Positions 8,333 through 17,374 of a stretch of DNA of 64,000 bases are shown here, piece by piece. Numbering within the stretch: the first letter of the stretch is position 1; each line of letters begins with the position of its first letter. This DNA is from Acrocarpospora corrugata. Its GTDB lineage: Bacteria; Actinomycetota; Actinomycetes; Streptosporangiales; Streptosporangiaceae. Position numbers and translations under genes: made by a program. The stretch covers positions 104,360-168,359 of the forward strand of contig NZ_BLAD01000050.1 in the NCBI RefSeq assembly GCF_009687845.1. The letters run 5' to 3'. The notes beneath the pieces are model-generated. The model had not been told where the DNA came from and ran no database searches. It saw only the letters and a program-made list of their open reading frames with translations.

Positions 8333-10357
8333 CTAGGCGAGACGCCAGAGTCTGATCGTTTCGTCCTTGCTGCCGGTGACGGCGACCGGGTGGCCGTCCA
8401 GTTCGGCGAACGCGACGCTCCAGACGCATTCGGTGTGGCCGGTGAGCGGGGGGCCAAGCGGTTCGCCGGTGGTCAGGTCCCAGGCTCGGGCGGTTTTGTC
8501 CTCGCTGCCGGTGAGGGCGACGGGTTTGCCGCCGATCTGGGTCAGGGCGACCGCCCAGACAAAGCTGGTGTGGCCGGTGAGGGGCTCGCCCAGCTGGGTT
8601 CCGGTGGAGAGGTCCCAGATTCGGGCGGTGTTGTCCTCGCCGCCGGTGAGGGCGATGGGCTTGCCGTCGAGTTCGCCCACCGCGACCGAGCGTACCCAGC
8701 CTTGATGTCCGGTTATCGGGGCGCCGATCTGCCGGGCGGTGCGGAGGTTCCAGACGCGGATCGTGCTGTCGTCGCCGGTGGTGACCGCGACCGGGATGTC
8801 GTCGAGGCGGGTCAGGGCGACGGCCCAGACGGTGCCGGTGTGGCCGGTGAGCTCGGCGATCTGTTCGCGGGTGCGGAGGTTCCAGATTCTGGCGGTCTCG
8901 TCGACGCCGGCGGTGACGGCGATGGGGGTGCCGTCCAGGTCCCCGAGGGCGACGGCTTTGACGCCGCCCTGGTTCGCGTCGATGGGCGGGCCGCTGCGCT
9001 TGTGGGTGTCGAGGTTCCAGATCACGGCGGAGCCGTCGTCGCTGCCGGTCAGGGCGATCGGGGCGTTGTCGAGGGTGCCGATCGCGACTGAGCGCACCCA
9101 TTTGGTGTGGCCGGTGAGGGTGGGCGGCAGTTCGGTGCCGTTGGCCAGGTCGACGACGCGGGCGGTGTTGTCGTCGGAGCCGGTCACGGAGATGGGGGTG
9201 TCGCCGAGGCGGCCGATCGCGATGGTGCGGACGTCGTCGGTGTGGACGCTGATCGGGGGGCCGACGGGGGCGCCGAAGGGCACAAGGGTTGTGCTGGTTT
9301 GTGGAGTTGTCGTGCCGGCTCTCGGGGTTGATGTGGTGGCTTGGGTGGGGTCTGCGGGGTCGTTCTGGGGCCACAGGATGTAGGCCGTCAGCACCGCCGC
9401 CGCGGCCACGAGAGCGGCGGTTCCCAGCAGGACCGGCCGCCTGGACCTCTTCGAGGGAGGGAGCTGCTCTGTGGGCTGCGCCGTGGACTGCTCGGTGCGC
9501 TGCTCGGTGGGAGGGAGGTGCGCCGTGGGAGGGAGGGGGAGGTCGGGTGCGGGGGTGCGTGCCGGGGCGTCGTCGCCGGTCAGGGTTCGGACGAGGTCGG
9601 CGGCGGTGGGCCGGTTCCCGGGCTCTTTGTCGAGACATTTCGCGATAAGGGGGCGTAAATTGTCGGGGACACCGGAGAGGTCGGGCGTGCCGTACAGGAG
9701 GGCATGCAGGACCACCGGGACCGAGTCGCCGCGGAACGCGACCTGGCCGGTCGCCGCGTACACCATCGTGGCGCCCCAGCTGAAGACGTCGGCGGCCGGG
9801 CCGACCTGTCCGGAGGCGACCTGTTCCGGTGCCATGTAGCCGGGCGTGCCCATCGAGCCGGTGTGGGTGACGGTGTGGTCGAGCGCCCGGGAGATGCCGA
9901 AATCGATGACCACCGGGCCTTCCGGGCCCATGATGACGTTGCCCGGCTTGAAGTCCCGGTGCACGACTCCCGCCCGGTGGATCGCGGCCAGCGCGGTCGC
10001 GGTGGCCACGGCGAGCCGGGCCAGGCCGCCGCCGGTCCGCGGGCCCTCCTGCCGCACGACGTGGTGCAGTGAAGCGCCCGGCACGAATTCGCTCACAATG
10101 TACGGCTGATTGTCCTGGACGCCCACGTCCAGCACCCGGGCCGTACAGAAAGGCGCCACCCGGCGGGCCAGCTCCACTTCCCGGAAGAATCGGCGGCGCG
10201 CGCCGTCGTCGTCGGAAAGCGTGGCGTGCAATAACTTGACCGCGACCTCGGCCCCCGCCGGTGTGACCGCGCGATGAACCTCGCCCTGGCCACCCTGCCC
10301 GATGCGGCTGACCAGCCGATAGTCACCCACGGCACTCGGCAAGGGCCACCTCTTCAT
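8333..10357 (-). CDS. Membrane Ser/Thr protein kinase with C-terminal seven-bladed WD40 propeller
   Basis: About 674 aa from the ATG giving MKRWPLPSAVGDYRL. The start is uncertain: a TTG four codons on (LPSAVGDYRL) has a better Shine-Dalgarno (GAGGTGG) and may be the true one. The kinase domain (about residues 13-260) has GQGGQGEV (P-loop), AVKLL (lysine), VVHRDFKPGN (catalytic loop), IDFGIS (DFG) and GTPGYMAPE (activation loop/APE). A Pro/Thr/Gln-rich juxtamembrane linker precedes one membrane helix (about 308-329). After a Thr-rich stalk come seven WD40-type repeats, each with a variant of 'VTGSDDNTARVWDL'. The propeller should be extracellular and sense a ligand or partner while the kinase acts inside. 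The gene is divergent from the metallophosphoesterase gene. Confidence 0.92.
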   Translation of the reverse strand: MKRWPLPSAVGDYRLVSRIGQGGQGEVHRAVTPAGAEVAVKLLHATLSDDDGARRRFFREVELARRVAPFCTARVLDVGVQDNQPYIVSEFVPGASLHHVVRQEGPRTGGGLARLAVATATALAAIHRAGVVHRDFKPGNVIMGPEGPVVIDFGISRALDHTVTHTGSMGTPGYMAPEQVASGQVGPAADVFSWGATMVYAATGQVAFRGDSVPVVLHALLYGTPDLSGVPDNLRPLIAKCLDKEPGNRPTAADLVRTLTGDDAPARTPAPDLPLPPTAHLPPTEQRTEQSTAQPTEQLPPSKRSRRPVLLGTAALVAAAAVLTAYILWPQNDPADPTQATTSTPRAGTTTPQTSTTLVPFGAPVGPPISVHTDDVRTIAIGRLGDTPISVTGSDDNTARVVDLANGTELPPTLTGHTKWVRSVAIGTLDNAPIALTGSDDGSAVIWNLDTHKRSGPPIDANQGGVKAVALGDLDGTPIAVTAGVDETARIWNLRTREQIAELTGHTGTVWAVALTRLDDIPVAVTTGDDSTIRVWNLRTARQIGAPITGHQGWVRSVAVGELDGKPIALTGGEDNTARIWDLSTGTQLGEPLTGHTSFVWAVALTQIGGKPVALTGSEDKTARAWDLTTGEPLGPPLTGHTECVWSVAFAELDGHPVAVTGSKDETIRLWRLA

Positions 10358-10493
10358 GAATCCGGTCAATCGGCCCGCCCAATGATACGCACCGCCCATT
10401 ACGCATTCGTCAGACGCCGACTCGGCAATTCATCTCCGGTTGGCGCGGAATTCCCGGCCCGTTAATCGAGGGCCAGTCCTAGACTTGGCTGCG

Positions 10494-11372
10494 ATGAAGA
10501 TCGCATTTTTTGGAGATGTTCATGGGTATGTGCTGCACGCGCTCGGTGCGGCGGTCATGCTCCGGCATCGGCGCGGGATCAAGCTCGATGCCTTGATTCA
10601 GGTCGGTGACCTGGGCGCGTTTCCCTCTCCCGAGCGCTGGGACGAACCCAGCCGCCGTTTCGCCGCGGACAGCCCTGCCCAGGGTGACTTCTTCCGGCTG
10701 CTGGACCCCGCGCCCCGGCTCGCCGAAGGGGTGCGGCTCGCGCTCGAAGAAGTGCCTGCGTTTCTGTTCGTCAGTGGCAATCATGAAGATCATGACTGGT
10801 TGGCCACCCTGCATGGGGAGGCCGCCGTGACGCCGGTCGACCCGCTCGGCGCATACCGGCACGTCGCCTGTGGGCAGGTCGTAGACGTCGCCGGGCAGCG
10901 GGTGGGCTTTCTCGGTCTGGCCGACATGCCGGGCAGGCTGGACTTCGACCCCGACGCCTACGCGCAGTTCCGCGCCGCCGTCCCGGGCAGCGTGGACATC
11001 CTGATCACGCACGATGGCCCGCATGGGATGTCCCGCAACGTCCACGGCGTGACGCAGGGGTCCGCCAAGTTGACCGCTCTCATCGAGCATTTGCAGCCTC
11101 GCCTGCACGTCAGCGGCCATTATCACCATGAGAGCGGCCCCCGGCAGTATGGCCGGACCCGCTCGTACGCTCTCGCCCAGCTGGTCCCCCCAAAGATCAC
11201 CAGGTGGAGTCCCGAGCCGGTCAATCCCGGCCAGAGCGTAGCCGCCGGCGGCGTCGCCCTTCTCGACACCGACACGGACACGTTCGAGTACATCGGTGAC
11301 CCCTGGCTGGCCGAGGTCAGCGGCGACGATCTCGACCTGGCCGCGCTGGTGACCGCCGCGCGCGCGTCCTGA
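10494..11372 (+). CDS. Calcineurin-like metallophosphoesterase
   Basis: 292 aa, starting at ATG 10494 (MKIAFFGDVHGY), where family homology begins. All metal-site motifs are visible: GDVHG, QVGDLG, SGNHED, ITHDGPHG and SGHYHH. It is a cytoplasmic binuclear-metal phosphatase/nuclease-type protein; the substrate is not predictable. It is divergent from the kinase gene (136 bp apart). The ATG lies close behind a possible -10 region with no strong ribosome-binding site, so leaderless initiation is possible. Confidence 0.88.
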   Translation: MKIAFFGDVHGYVLHALGAAVMLRHRRGIKLDALIQVGDLGAFPSPERWDEPSRRFAADSPAQGDFFRLLDPAPRLAEGVRLALEEVPAFLFVSGNHEDHDWLATLHGEAAVTPVDPLGAYRHVACGQVVDVAGQRVGFLGLADMPGRLDFDPDAYAQFRAAVPGSVDILITHDGPHGMSRNVHGVTQGSAKLTALIEHLQPRLHVSGHYHHESGPRQYGRTRSYALAQLVPPKITRWSPEPVNPGQSVAAGGVALLDTDTDTFEYIGDPWLAEVSGDDLDLAALVTAARAS

Positions 11373-11398
11373 TCTCTGATGGAACGGCGTGGAACCGG

Positions 11399-12169
11399 TT
11401 GGAACGCCACCCTTTGTGTGTCCTGTGGGTGGGCTGGGATTGCGGCTGCGACTGGTCGGCGGGTTCGCCGTACCGGGACGGACTCCAGCTGCCCGCCACG
11501 AAGATCGGCAGCCTTAAGGCCCGCACCCTGCTGGCGTTGCTGGCGGTGCGGCGGGGGCGTCTGGTCTCGGTCGATCGGATCATCGAGGTGGTGTGGGACG
11601 GCGAAGCGCCCCGGCAGGCCGCCGAGAACGTGGCCACCCTGGTCAGCCGGCTGCGTTCCAGGCTCGGCGCCGAGGTGATCAGCGGTGCCCGGAGCAGTGG
11701 TTACCGGCTCGGAGACGCGGTGCGGGTCGATCTTCACGACGCCGCCGGGTGCGTGGGGGACGCGGAGGCGTACCTGTCCAGCGGGCAGTTGGCGTCCGCG
11801 GTGGCGGCAGCCGTACACGCGCTGGCTCTGCTCGATGGCGCCGTGGCGCTGGATTCGGCCTGGGCCCAGCCGGCGCACGCGCTGCACGCCCAGCTGCTCA
11901 GGCAGGCGCGGCACGCGCGGGCCGAGGCGGCGCTGCGGGTGGGGGACGCGGCCACCGCCGCCGCGACGGCGGAAGCGGCCGTGCGGACCGATCCGCTCGA
12001 CGAGGCGGCCTACCGGTCGCTGATGGTCGCCTATCACCTGCTCCGGCAGCCGGCCAGGGCGCTGACGGCCTACCAGCGCCTGCGCGCCACGCTCGCCAGC
12101 GAACTCGGCGCGCTCCCCTCGTCCAGGACCCGGGATCTGCACAACGCGATTTCGCGCGACAGTTCTTAG
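11399..12169 (+). CDS. SARP/BTAD-family transcriptional regulator, probable frameshift near 11470
   Basis: The main frame encodes the DNA-binding winged helix (LQLPATKIGSLKARTLLALL, then VDRIIEVVWDGEAPRQAAEN, VATLVSRLRSRLG, GARSSGYRLG) and a BTAD helical domain to residue 256. The expected SARP N-terminus (LRLRLVGGFAV) lies in another frame at about 11440-11472, with GTG 11425 or TTG 11440 as possible starts. It must shift by one base around 11470 to join 'YRDGLQLP'. The TTG-started frame at 11399 gives a Trp/Cys-rich leader unlike any SARP. Either the gene is damaged or the sequence has an indel error. It stands alone, downstream of the metallophosphoesterase gene. Confidence 0.7.
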   Translation: MERHPLCVLWVGWDCGCDWSAGSPYRDGLQLPATKIGSLKARTLLALLAVRRGRLVSVDRIIEVVWDGEAPRQAAENVATLVSRLRSRLGAEVISGARSSGYRLGDAVRVDLHDAAGCVGDAEAYLSSGQLASAVAAAVHALALLDGAVALDSAWAQPAHALHAQLLRQARHARAEAALRVGDAATAAATAEAAVRTDPLDEAAYRSLMVAYHLLRQPARALTAYQRLRATLASELGALPSSRTRDLHNAISRDSS

Positions 12170-12305
12170 CCCCAAGCTCGCCCCAACAAACGATGCGTTC
12201 TCTCCCATCGGCACGCCAATTCGGGCGTACGGGCTATGCCATCCCGGTTCAATCCGACTTTCATGGGCATGCGTGACGTTTAACTACGAAACAGGAAGAA
12301 GACTC

Positions 12306-12863
12306 ATGAAAGACACCGACATGGATGTCATCACGTTCCTGACCCGCCAGCACGCCGAGATCCGCCAGCTCATGGACGAGGTCGTCACCAGCAAGGGCGC
12401 CGCCCAGCAGGACGTGTTCCACCACCTCGTCCGCCTGCTCGCCATCCACGAGACCGCCGAAGAGGAACTCGTCCACCCGTACGTCCGCAAGACCATCGCC
12501 GGCGGCGAGCGGATCGTGGACCAGCGGCTCCAGGAGGAGAACTCCGCGAAGGAGCTGCTGATCCAGCTCGACGAGATGGGCACAGAAAACCCGGACTTCC
12601 TCAAGTACTTCGACGAGCTCCGCACCGACGTGCTCGCCCACGCCGAAGCCGAGGAGAAGTACGAGTTCGCCAAGCTGCGCGAGAAGGCCACCGGCCCGCA
12701 ACTGCGCGCGATGACGGCAGGCGTCAAGGCCGCCGAGGCGCTGGCTCCGACCCGCCCGCACCCCGGCGTCGAATCCGCCACCAAGCACATGCTGCTGGGA
12801 CCCCCGGCGGCCATCATGGACCGCGCCCGCGACGCGATCCGCGCCGCCATGGGCAAAGACTGA
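12306..12863 (+). CDS. Hemerythrin HHE-domain protein
   Basis: 185 aa from ATG 12306 (MKDTDMDVITFL) with AGGAAG 8 nt upstream. The four-helix HHE pattern is present: LTRQHAEIRQLMDEV, HHLVRLLAIHETAEEELVHP and LAHAEAEEKYEF supply the His/Glu ligands of a di-iron or cation site. These proteins bind O2, NO or iron and often act in redox-stress responses. A Zn-dehydrogenase gene follows 48 bp downstream on the same strand, possibly co-transcribed. Confidence 0.9.
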   Translation: MKDTDMDVITFLTRQHAEIRQLMDEVVTSKGAAQQDVFHHLVRLLAIHETAEEELVHPYVRKTIAGGERIVDQRLQEENSAKELLIQLDEMGTENPDFLKYFDELRTDVLAHAEAEEKYEFAKLREKATGPQLRAMTAGVKAAEALAPTRPHPGVESATKHMLLGPPAAIMDRARDAIRAAMGKD

Positions 12864-12911
12864 CCGGCCCGCCTGAGCCCGCCGCCCTTCCGCACGCTCC
12901 GAGGAGGAGAC

Positions 12912-14093
12912 ATGAAAGCGCTCACCTGGCACGGAAAACGCGACGTCCGAATCGACGAGGTCCCCGACCCGGCGATCAAGGAGCCGAACGACGCGATCAT
13001 CAACGTGACCTCCAGCGGCATCTGCGGCTCAGACCTGCACATGTACGAGGTGCTCGGCCCGTTCATGGCGGAAGGCGACATCCTCGGTCACGAGGCCATG
13101 GGCATCGTGACCGACGTCGGCTCCGACATCACCAACCTCAAACCCGGCGACCGGGTGGTCATCCCGTTCAACATCTCCTGCGGCCACTGCTTCATGTGCG
13201 GCCAGCACCTGTACGCCCAGTGCGAGACCACCCAGAGCCCCGAATACGGCACCGGCGCCGCCCTGTTCGGCTTCACCAAGCTCTACGGCCAGGTCCCCGG
13301 CGGCCAGGCCGAATACCTGCGCGTCCCGCAGGCCCAGTTCGGCCCGATCAAGGTCCCCGCCGGTCCCGCGGACGAGCGCTATCTCTACCTTTCCGACGTC
13401 CTGCCCACCGCCTGGCAGGCCGTCCAGTACGCCGACATCCCCGCCGGAGGCAGCGTCACCGTCCTCGGCCTCGGCCCGATCGGCCAGATGTCGTGCCGGA
13501 TCGCCCGCCACCTCGGCTACCGCGTCATCGCCGTCGACGACCTCATCGAACGCCTCGCCATGGCCCGCCGCCACGGCGCGGAAACCGTCGACACCATCGA
13601 AACCGACAACGTCCCCGCCGCGATCCGCGAACTCACCAACGGCCGCGGCACCGACGCGGTCATCGACGCGGTCGGCATGGAAGCCCACGGCTCCCCCGCC
13701 GCCAAGTTCGCCCAATCCCTGACCGGCCTGCTCCCCGACAAACTCGCCGCCACCCTGATGACCAACGCCGGCGTCGACCGCCTCGCCGCCCTGACCATGG
13801 CCATCGACCTCGTCCGCCGCGGCGGCGCCATCTCCATCGCCGGCCTCTACGCCGGCGCCGCCGACCCACTCCCCATGTTCCGCATGTTCGACAAGGCCAT
13901 CACCCTCCGCATGGGCCAGGCCAACGTCAAACGCTGGACCGACGCCCTCCTCCCCCTCGTCAACGACGAAACCGACCCTCTAGGCGTAATGGACCTAACC
14001 ACCCACCGCCTCCCCCTCGACCAGGCCCCCCACGGCTACGAAATGTTCCAAAAGAAACAAGACGGCGCCATCAAGATCCTTCTCAGGCCGTGA
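12912..14093 (+). CDS. Zinc-dependent alcohol/formaldehyde dehydrogenase-like MDR protein
   Basis: 393 aa with a strong GGAGGAG ribosome-binding site. The catalytic zinc site (GICGSDLHMYE, GHEAMGIV) and the structural zinc cysteines (CGHCFMCGQHLYAQC) are intact, and the Rossmann motif is VLGLGPIGQM. The insert pattern and length match the glutathione-independent formaldehyde-dehydrogenase-like branch of Zn-ADHs. It would oxidise an alcohol or aldehyde adduct with NAD(P)+; the substrate is uncertain. Confidence 0.9.
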   Translation: MKALTWHGKRDVRIDEVPDPAIKEPNDAIINVTSSGICGSDLHMYEVLGPFMAEGDILGHEAMGIVTDVGSDITNLKPGDRVVIPFNISCGHCFMCGQHLYAQCETTQSPEYGTGAALFGFTKLYGQVPGGQAEYLRVPQAQFGPIKVPAGPADERYLYLSDVLPTAWQAVQYADIPAGGSVTVLGLGPIGQMSCRIARHLGYRVIAVDDLIERLAMARRHGAETVDTIETDNVPAAIRELTNGRGTDAVIDAVGMEAHGSPAAKFAQSLTGLLPDKLAATLMTNAGVDRLAALTMAIDLVRRGGAISIAGLYAGAADPLPMFRMFDKAITLRMGQANVKRWTDALLPLVNDETDPLGVMDLTTHRLPLDQAPHGYEMFQKKQDGAIKILLRP

Positions 14094-14206
14094 TTCGGGT
14101 GGCGATCGGGTTCCACAGCGCCGGGCTGGCTCGCCCGGAGCAGGTCGTCGATCACTTTGGCCTGCTGCTGGACGACGGTCGGGTCGGCCCCTGACACGAC
14201 ACCGGT

Positions 14207-14401
14207 TCAGTAGCCCATCAGCAGAGCCGCCACGAGAACGATCCCGACAAGAGTGGTGACCGCGAGTGCCCGGAGAGCCGGGGCGCGGCGGCGCAACGCG
14301 GGCAGGTGATCGGCGACGAGGCTCGCGCCACAGTCCGGGCACTGCGCCCATTCACGGGCGGCCGAGCCGCACTGCCCGCACAACCATCCCGGGATGGCCA
14401 T
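14207..14401 (-). CDS. Small zinc-ribbon membrane protein
   Basis: 64 aa. The N-terminal zinc ribbon (CGQCGSAAREWAQCPDCG: two CxxC knuckles) is followed by a basic helix and a C-terminal transmembrane helix (LRALAVTTLVGIVLVAALLM). It starts 6 bp after the stop of the preceding gene and is the last gene of the four-gene operon 18420-14207. It may anchor the operon product(s) to the membrane; that is inference. Confidence 0.72.
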   Translation of the reverse strand: MAIPGWLCGQCGSAAREWAQCPDCGASLVADHLPALRRRAPALRALAVTTLVGIVLVAALLMGY

Positions 14402-14407
14402 CTCGGC

Positions 14408-15226
14408 TCAACCCCTTCCTCGTCCGTTCTGAGGCGGTACGTCGTCCGGGCCGAACATCGATCCACGGGCCGATTCGGGGACGGGGAGTCCCAGCATTTC
14501 CAGCGTCCTGCGCAGGACCGTGTCGCTGCCCTGGACGAAGTCGAAGACGTTGGCGGCCTGCTGCGCGTCCACCAGCCGGTTGATCCGCTCAAGGAGTTCC
14601 TGCGCCGCCTTGTGCCGGTCGGCCAGCATCGCGTCCGTGACCTTGGCGAGGTTTTCGTGACCCGCCAGCCGGACCGCGTACGGCGTGATCCAGTCCTCCA
14701 TTCCATCCGACAGGAACTGCCGCCAGTGGGTGCGCAGTTCGATCAGCGTGCCGATCTCCCGGACCGCCGATTCGTGCCCGGCCTCACGCTCCAGCCGCTG
14801 CTGCCAGACCTGCTGCAACTGCTGAACCACCGCCTGCGGCGGAACGACCCTGGTCACCGCGGTGCACTCCAGGTGAATGCCGTTCTCGACCACCCGGACG
14901 CCGTGCAGCCTGGCGTTGACCGCCGCCTCGGCCTCCTCGGGACGGTACGGCTTGAAGCCGCGCGCGATCTGCCGGACGGTGTCGTTCACGAACCAGCGGA
15001 ACCGCTCCCGGCTCCGGTCGATCTCGGCGTTCAGCGCGAGCAGGGAGCAGTGGCCGGTCCCCGTCCACTGGAGCCGGACCACCACATCGAACTGGTAGGC
15101 GTCGTCCTTCGTCGGCGCCGGGAACAGGAACGGCTGGTCGATCACGTGGGTGTACATCCGCTGGGCCGGCGCTGACCGGAACCACGAGCGGAAACCGCTT
15201 CTCAGTGGGGGGCGGGTCTTGGTCAT
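14408..15226 (-). CDS. Unknown protein of the SARP-ATPase operon, possibly SPFH-like
   Basis: 272 aa, starting 15 bp after the ATPase stop. No family is recognised with certainty. The middle part (FDVVVRLQWTGTG, then VNARLHGVRVVENGIHLECT, VVPPQAVVQQLQQ followed by a Gln/Glu-rich helix) has the strand-helix order of SPFH/prohibitin-type domains, but this is only a resemblance by eye. The C-terminal half is helical (KAAQELLERINRLVDAQQAA). No signal peptide or membrane helix is visible. Confidence 0.7.
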   Translation of the reverse strand: MTKTRPPLRSGFRSWFRSAPAQRMYTHVIDQPFLFPAPTKDDAYQFDVVVRLQWTGTGHCSLLALNAEIDRSRERFRWFVNDTVRQIARGFKPYRPEEAEAAVNARLHGVRVVENGIHLECTAVTRVVPPQAVVQQLQQVWQQRLEREAGHESAVREIGTLIELRTHWRQFLSDGMEDWITPYAVRLAGHENLAKVTDAMLADRHKAAQELLERINRLVDAQQAANVFDFVQGSDTVLRRTLEMLGLPVPESARGSMFGPDDVPPQNGRGRG

Positions 15227-15241
15227 CGAGGGTTCCTCCGA

Positions 15242-17374
15242 TCAGAGGTAGGCGAGGAGGTTGTCGAACGTCTGGGTGGATCCGGCCTGGCTGCGCCACC
15301 ACTTCAGGTAGAAGAACAGGCGTTCGCGCAGCCAGGGTTCTGACCCGAGCCGGTTGAGCAGGTGACCGACCGGAGCCACCAGCGACGGCTCCAGCTCGAC
15401 CTGCCGGACCCAGCGCGCGAGCGCCGACCAGGCCCGGCCCTTCTTGTCGGCCAGCGCGTTGCGCCACAGGTCGATGATCTGGGTGCGGACGGCCCGGTCG
15501 CCCGCCGCGAGCATCCCGAGCAGCAACAGCTGGTCCGGCTCCCGGTCGGGCGCGATCACGGCGAGCCGCCGCATCGCTTCGACGGCGACCGTCCGCACGC
15601 CGTCGTTCTCGGACCGAGCCCACTGGGCGAGTTCGCCGACGATCTCGCGATGCAGCCCGCCCCGCGAGAGTTCGGCCATCGCGCGCGCCACCTCCGCCCG
15701 CAGGTCGGCCCGGGTCGAGGGCGCGATCCGCCGCAGCCCGATCAGCGTGTCACCGACGTATCGCAGGCCGAGCGAGGTGGCGTAGGCCCGGACGGCCACC
15801 GAGCGCTGGGCCAGGGTGCCGCGCGCCCACGCGTTCAGGAGCATCCGTACGCGTTCGGTGCAGCGCGGTTCCTGCGCTGCGGTCTCCAGCGCCCAGGCCG
15901 CCAGGCGGTGCGCGCCGATCCGGTACGAACTCACCCACGGACGGAAGAAATGGCTCTCGATCGCCGAGTAGTCGTAGGTCGCGAGCTTGCCGATGGCCTG
16001 CGCGGCGGCCATCCGGATCTCGGGGTTCCGGTCCTGGGTGAGCCGCTCCAGCCAGGTGGTGAGCGGCGTGCGCAGGGTCGGATGGTTGTGCCAGGCCACG
16101 TCCAGGAGCATCGGGATCAGGGCCGGAACCCTCATCCGGATGCGCCGTTCTGTGCCGTCACGCTGGTGATCGTTCTCGGCTTCGGCGTAGTCGAGCCATC
16201 CGGTCAACGTCTCGTCGAAGGCCGACCAGGTGGATTGGGGGGCGTCCGAACCATCACGGACGGCTTCGACGTCGTCGGCCAGGGCCAGCGCGGCCGTGGT
16301 GATGGTGACCATCGGCTTGCCGTCCAGGACGGCGAGAGCCAGGAGGAAACTGAGGCGGTAGAGGCGTGCCTTCGCCTCCTTGGCTGCTTCCCATGGCGTT
16401 CCGGGAGCATTGGTCCCCTGGTCGGGGGCCAGCAGTTTCTCGGCCTGACCGCGGAGCCGCCAGGGGCGTTCGGCGCAGACCTCCGCGATGACCTCGTCGG
16501 GGGCTCGTCCGTGCCGGACGCGCGAGAGGATCAGCGCGGCGAGCGCCTGCGCGTCCGAGGGCCGCGTGACGGTGTTCAGTTCCTCGCGCATCCGGACGTG
16601 GCCGGCCCAGTGGCGGGCCTGCGTCTCGGCGAGTTCGATGCCCCGGTCGCGGAGGCCGAAGGCCAGGCATCGCTCGAACACGTGCGGCGCGGGCGGCGGG
16701 ACGTGGATGGCGAACTGGGTGCGCTGGCCGGGGGTGAGAAGCGCCCGCTCGTCCAGCAGCACCACGAACGTGGAGTTCGTCTGGGTGGCGAGGTGGACCA
16801 GGTGCTGGAAGACCACCTGGGTCTTGCCGCGGGTCCAGTCGGCGTCGCCGGGGTTCAGCAGATAGCCGGTCATCGGCTTGAGGTCGGAGGGACGCAGGCG
16901 GCGCGGGTCGGCTCCGTCCAGGATGGCGACCTGGGCGTCGGTTCCGAAACGGGTGAGGGCGGCCAGGGCCACTGTGGTCCGGCCCGTGCCGGGAGGTCCG
17001 ATCAGGGCTTGGACTCGTCCGGGTCTGGTGGCGTCGAGCAGGGTCGACAGGGCCTCGGTGGAGACGATGTATCGCCGGGTGAGACGTGTGAGTTCGTCCT
17101 GGTTCAGCGGTATCGGTGCTGGTCGCTCATCCGGTGGTCCGCCGAAGTGGATGTCGCCGTCGGCGTGGTAGATCCGGCCGTTCCCTGGGCCGTTGAGCTG
17201 GGTCTTGATGGCGGTTCCGTCGCCGAAGGCGGCTGCTCCGATCGAGGCCGGATACAGGCGAGACAGTCCCTCCTGCCGGAGCATCCGTTCCCGGTTCTCC
17301 AGGGCCAGTTGATCGTCCGGCTGCGCGATCTCGTCGTCCTCGGCTTCGAGACGGTGCGGGTCCTCCTCGCTCAT
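15242..17374 (-). CDS. P-loop ATPase with C-terminal helical (HEAT-like) repeats
   Basis: 710 aa. Residues 52-78 form a Gly-rich module (GTAIKTQLNGPG, then RIYHADGDIHF) that also occurs at the C-terminus of the SARP protein encoded just upstream. A P-loop NTPase follows: Walker A GPPGTGRTT at about 126-134 and a Walker B-like FVVLLDE near 205. From about 400 the protein is alpha-helical with repeated helix pairs (RNPEIRMAAAQAIGKLA, RADLRAEVARAMAELS, NDGVRTVAVEAMRRLA), like HEAT repeats. The ATG overlaps the SARP stop by 4 bp. Architecture and context resemble STAND-like regulatory or immune ATPases; no effector domain is visible. Confidence 0.82.
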   Translation of the reverse strand: MSEEDPHRLEAEDDEIAQPDDQLALENRERMLRQEGLSRLYPASIGAAAFGDGTAIKTQLNGPGNGRIYHADGDIHFGGPPDERPAPIPLNQDELTRLTRRYIVSTEALSTLLDATRPGRVQALIGPPGTGRTTVALAALTRFGTDAQVAILDGADPRRLRPSDLKPMTGYLLNPGDADWTRGKTQVVFQHLVHLATQTNSTFVVLLDERALLTPGQRTQFAIHVPPPAPHVFERCLAFGLRDRGIELAETQARHWAGHVRMREELNTVTRPSDAQALAALILSRVRHGRAPDEVIAEVCAERPWRLRGQAEKLLAPDQGTNAPGTPWEAAKEAKARLYRLSFLLALAVLDGKPMVTITTAALALADDVEAVRDGSDAPQSTWSAFDETLTGWLDYAEAENDHQRDGTERRIRMRVPALIPMLLDVAWHNHPTLRTPLTTWLERLTQDRNPEIRMAAAQAIGKLATYDYSAIESHFFRPWVSSYRIGAHRLAAWALETAAQEPRCTERVRMLLNAWARGTLAQRSVAVRAYATSLGLRYVGDTLIGLRRIAPSTRADLRAEVARAMAELSRGGLHREIVGELAQWARSENDGVRTVAVEAMRRLAVIAPDREPDQLLLLGMLAAGDRAVRTQIIDLWRNALADKKGRAWSALARWVRQVELEPSLVAPVGHLLNRLGSEPWLRERLFFYLKWWRSQAGSTQTFDNLLAYL

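Noticed and set aside
7449..9638. 729-codon minus-strand open frame at the kinase gene
   Set aside because: Off-frame reading of the kinase and PHP-gene region, almost only Arg/Pro/Gly/His.
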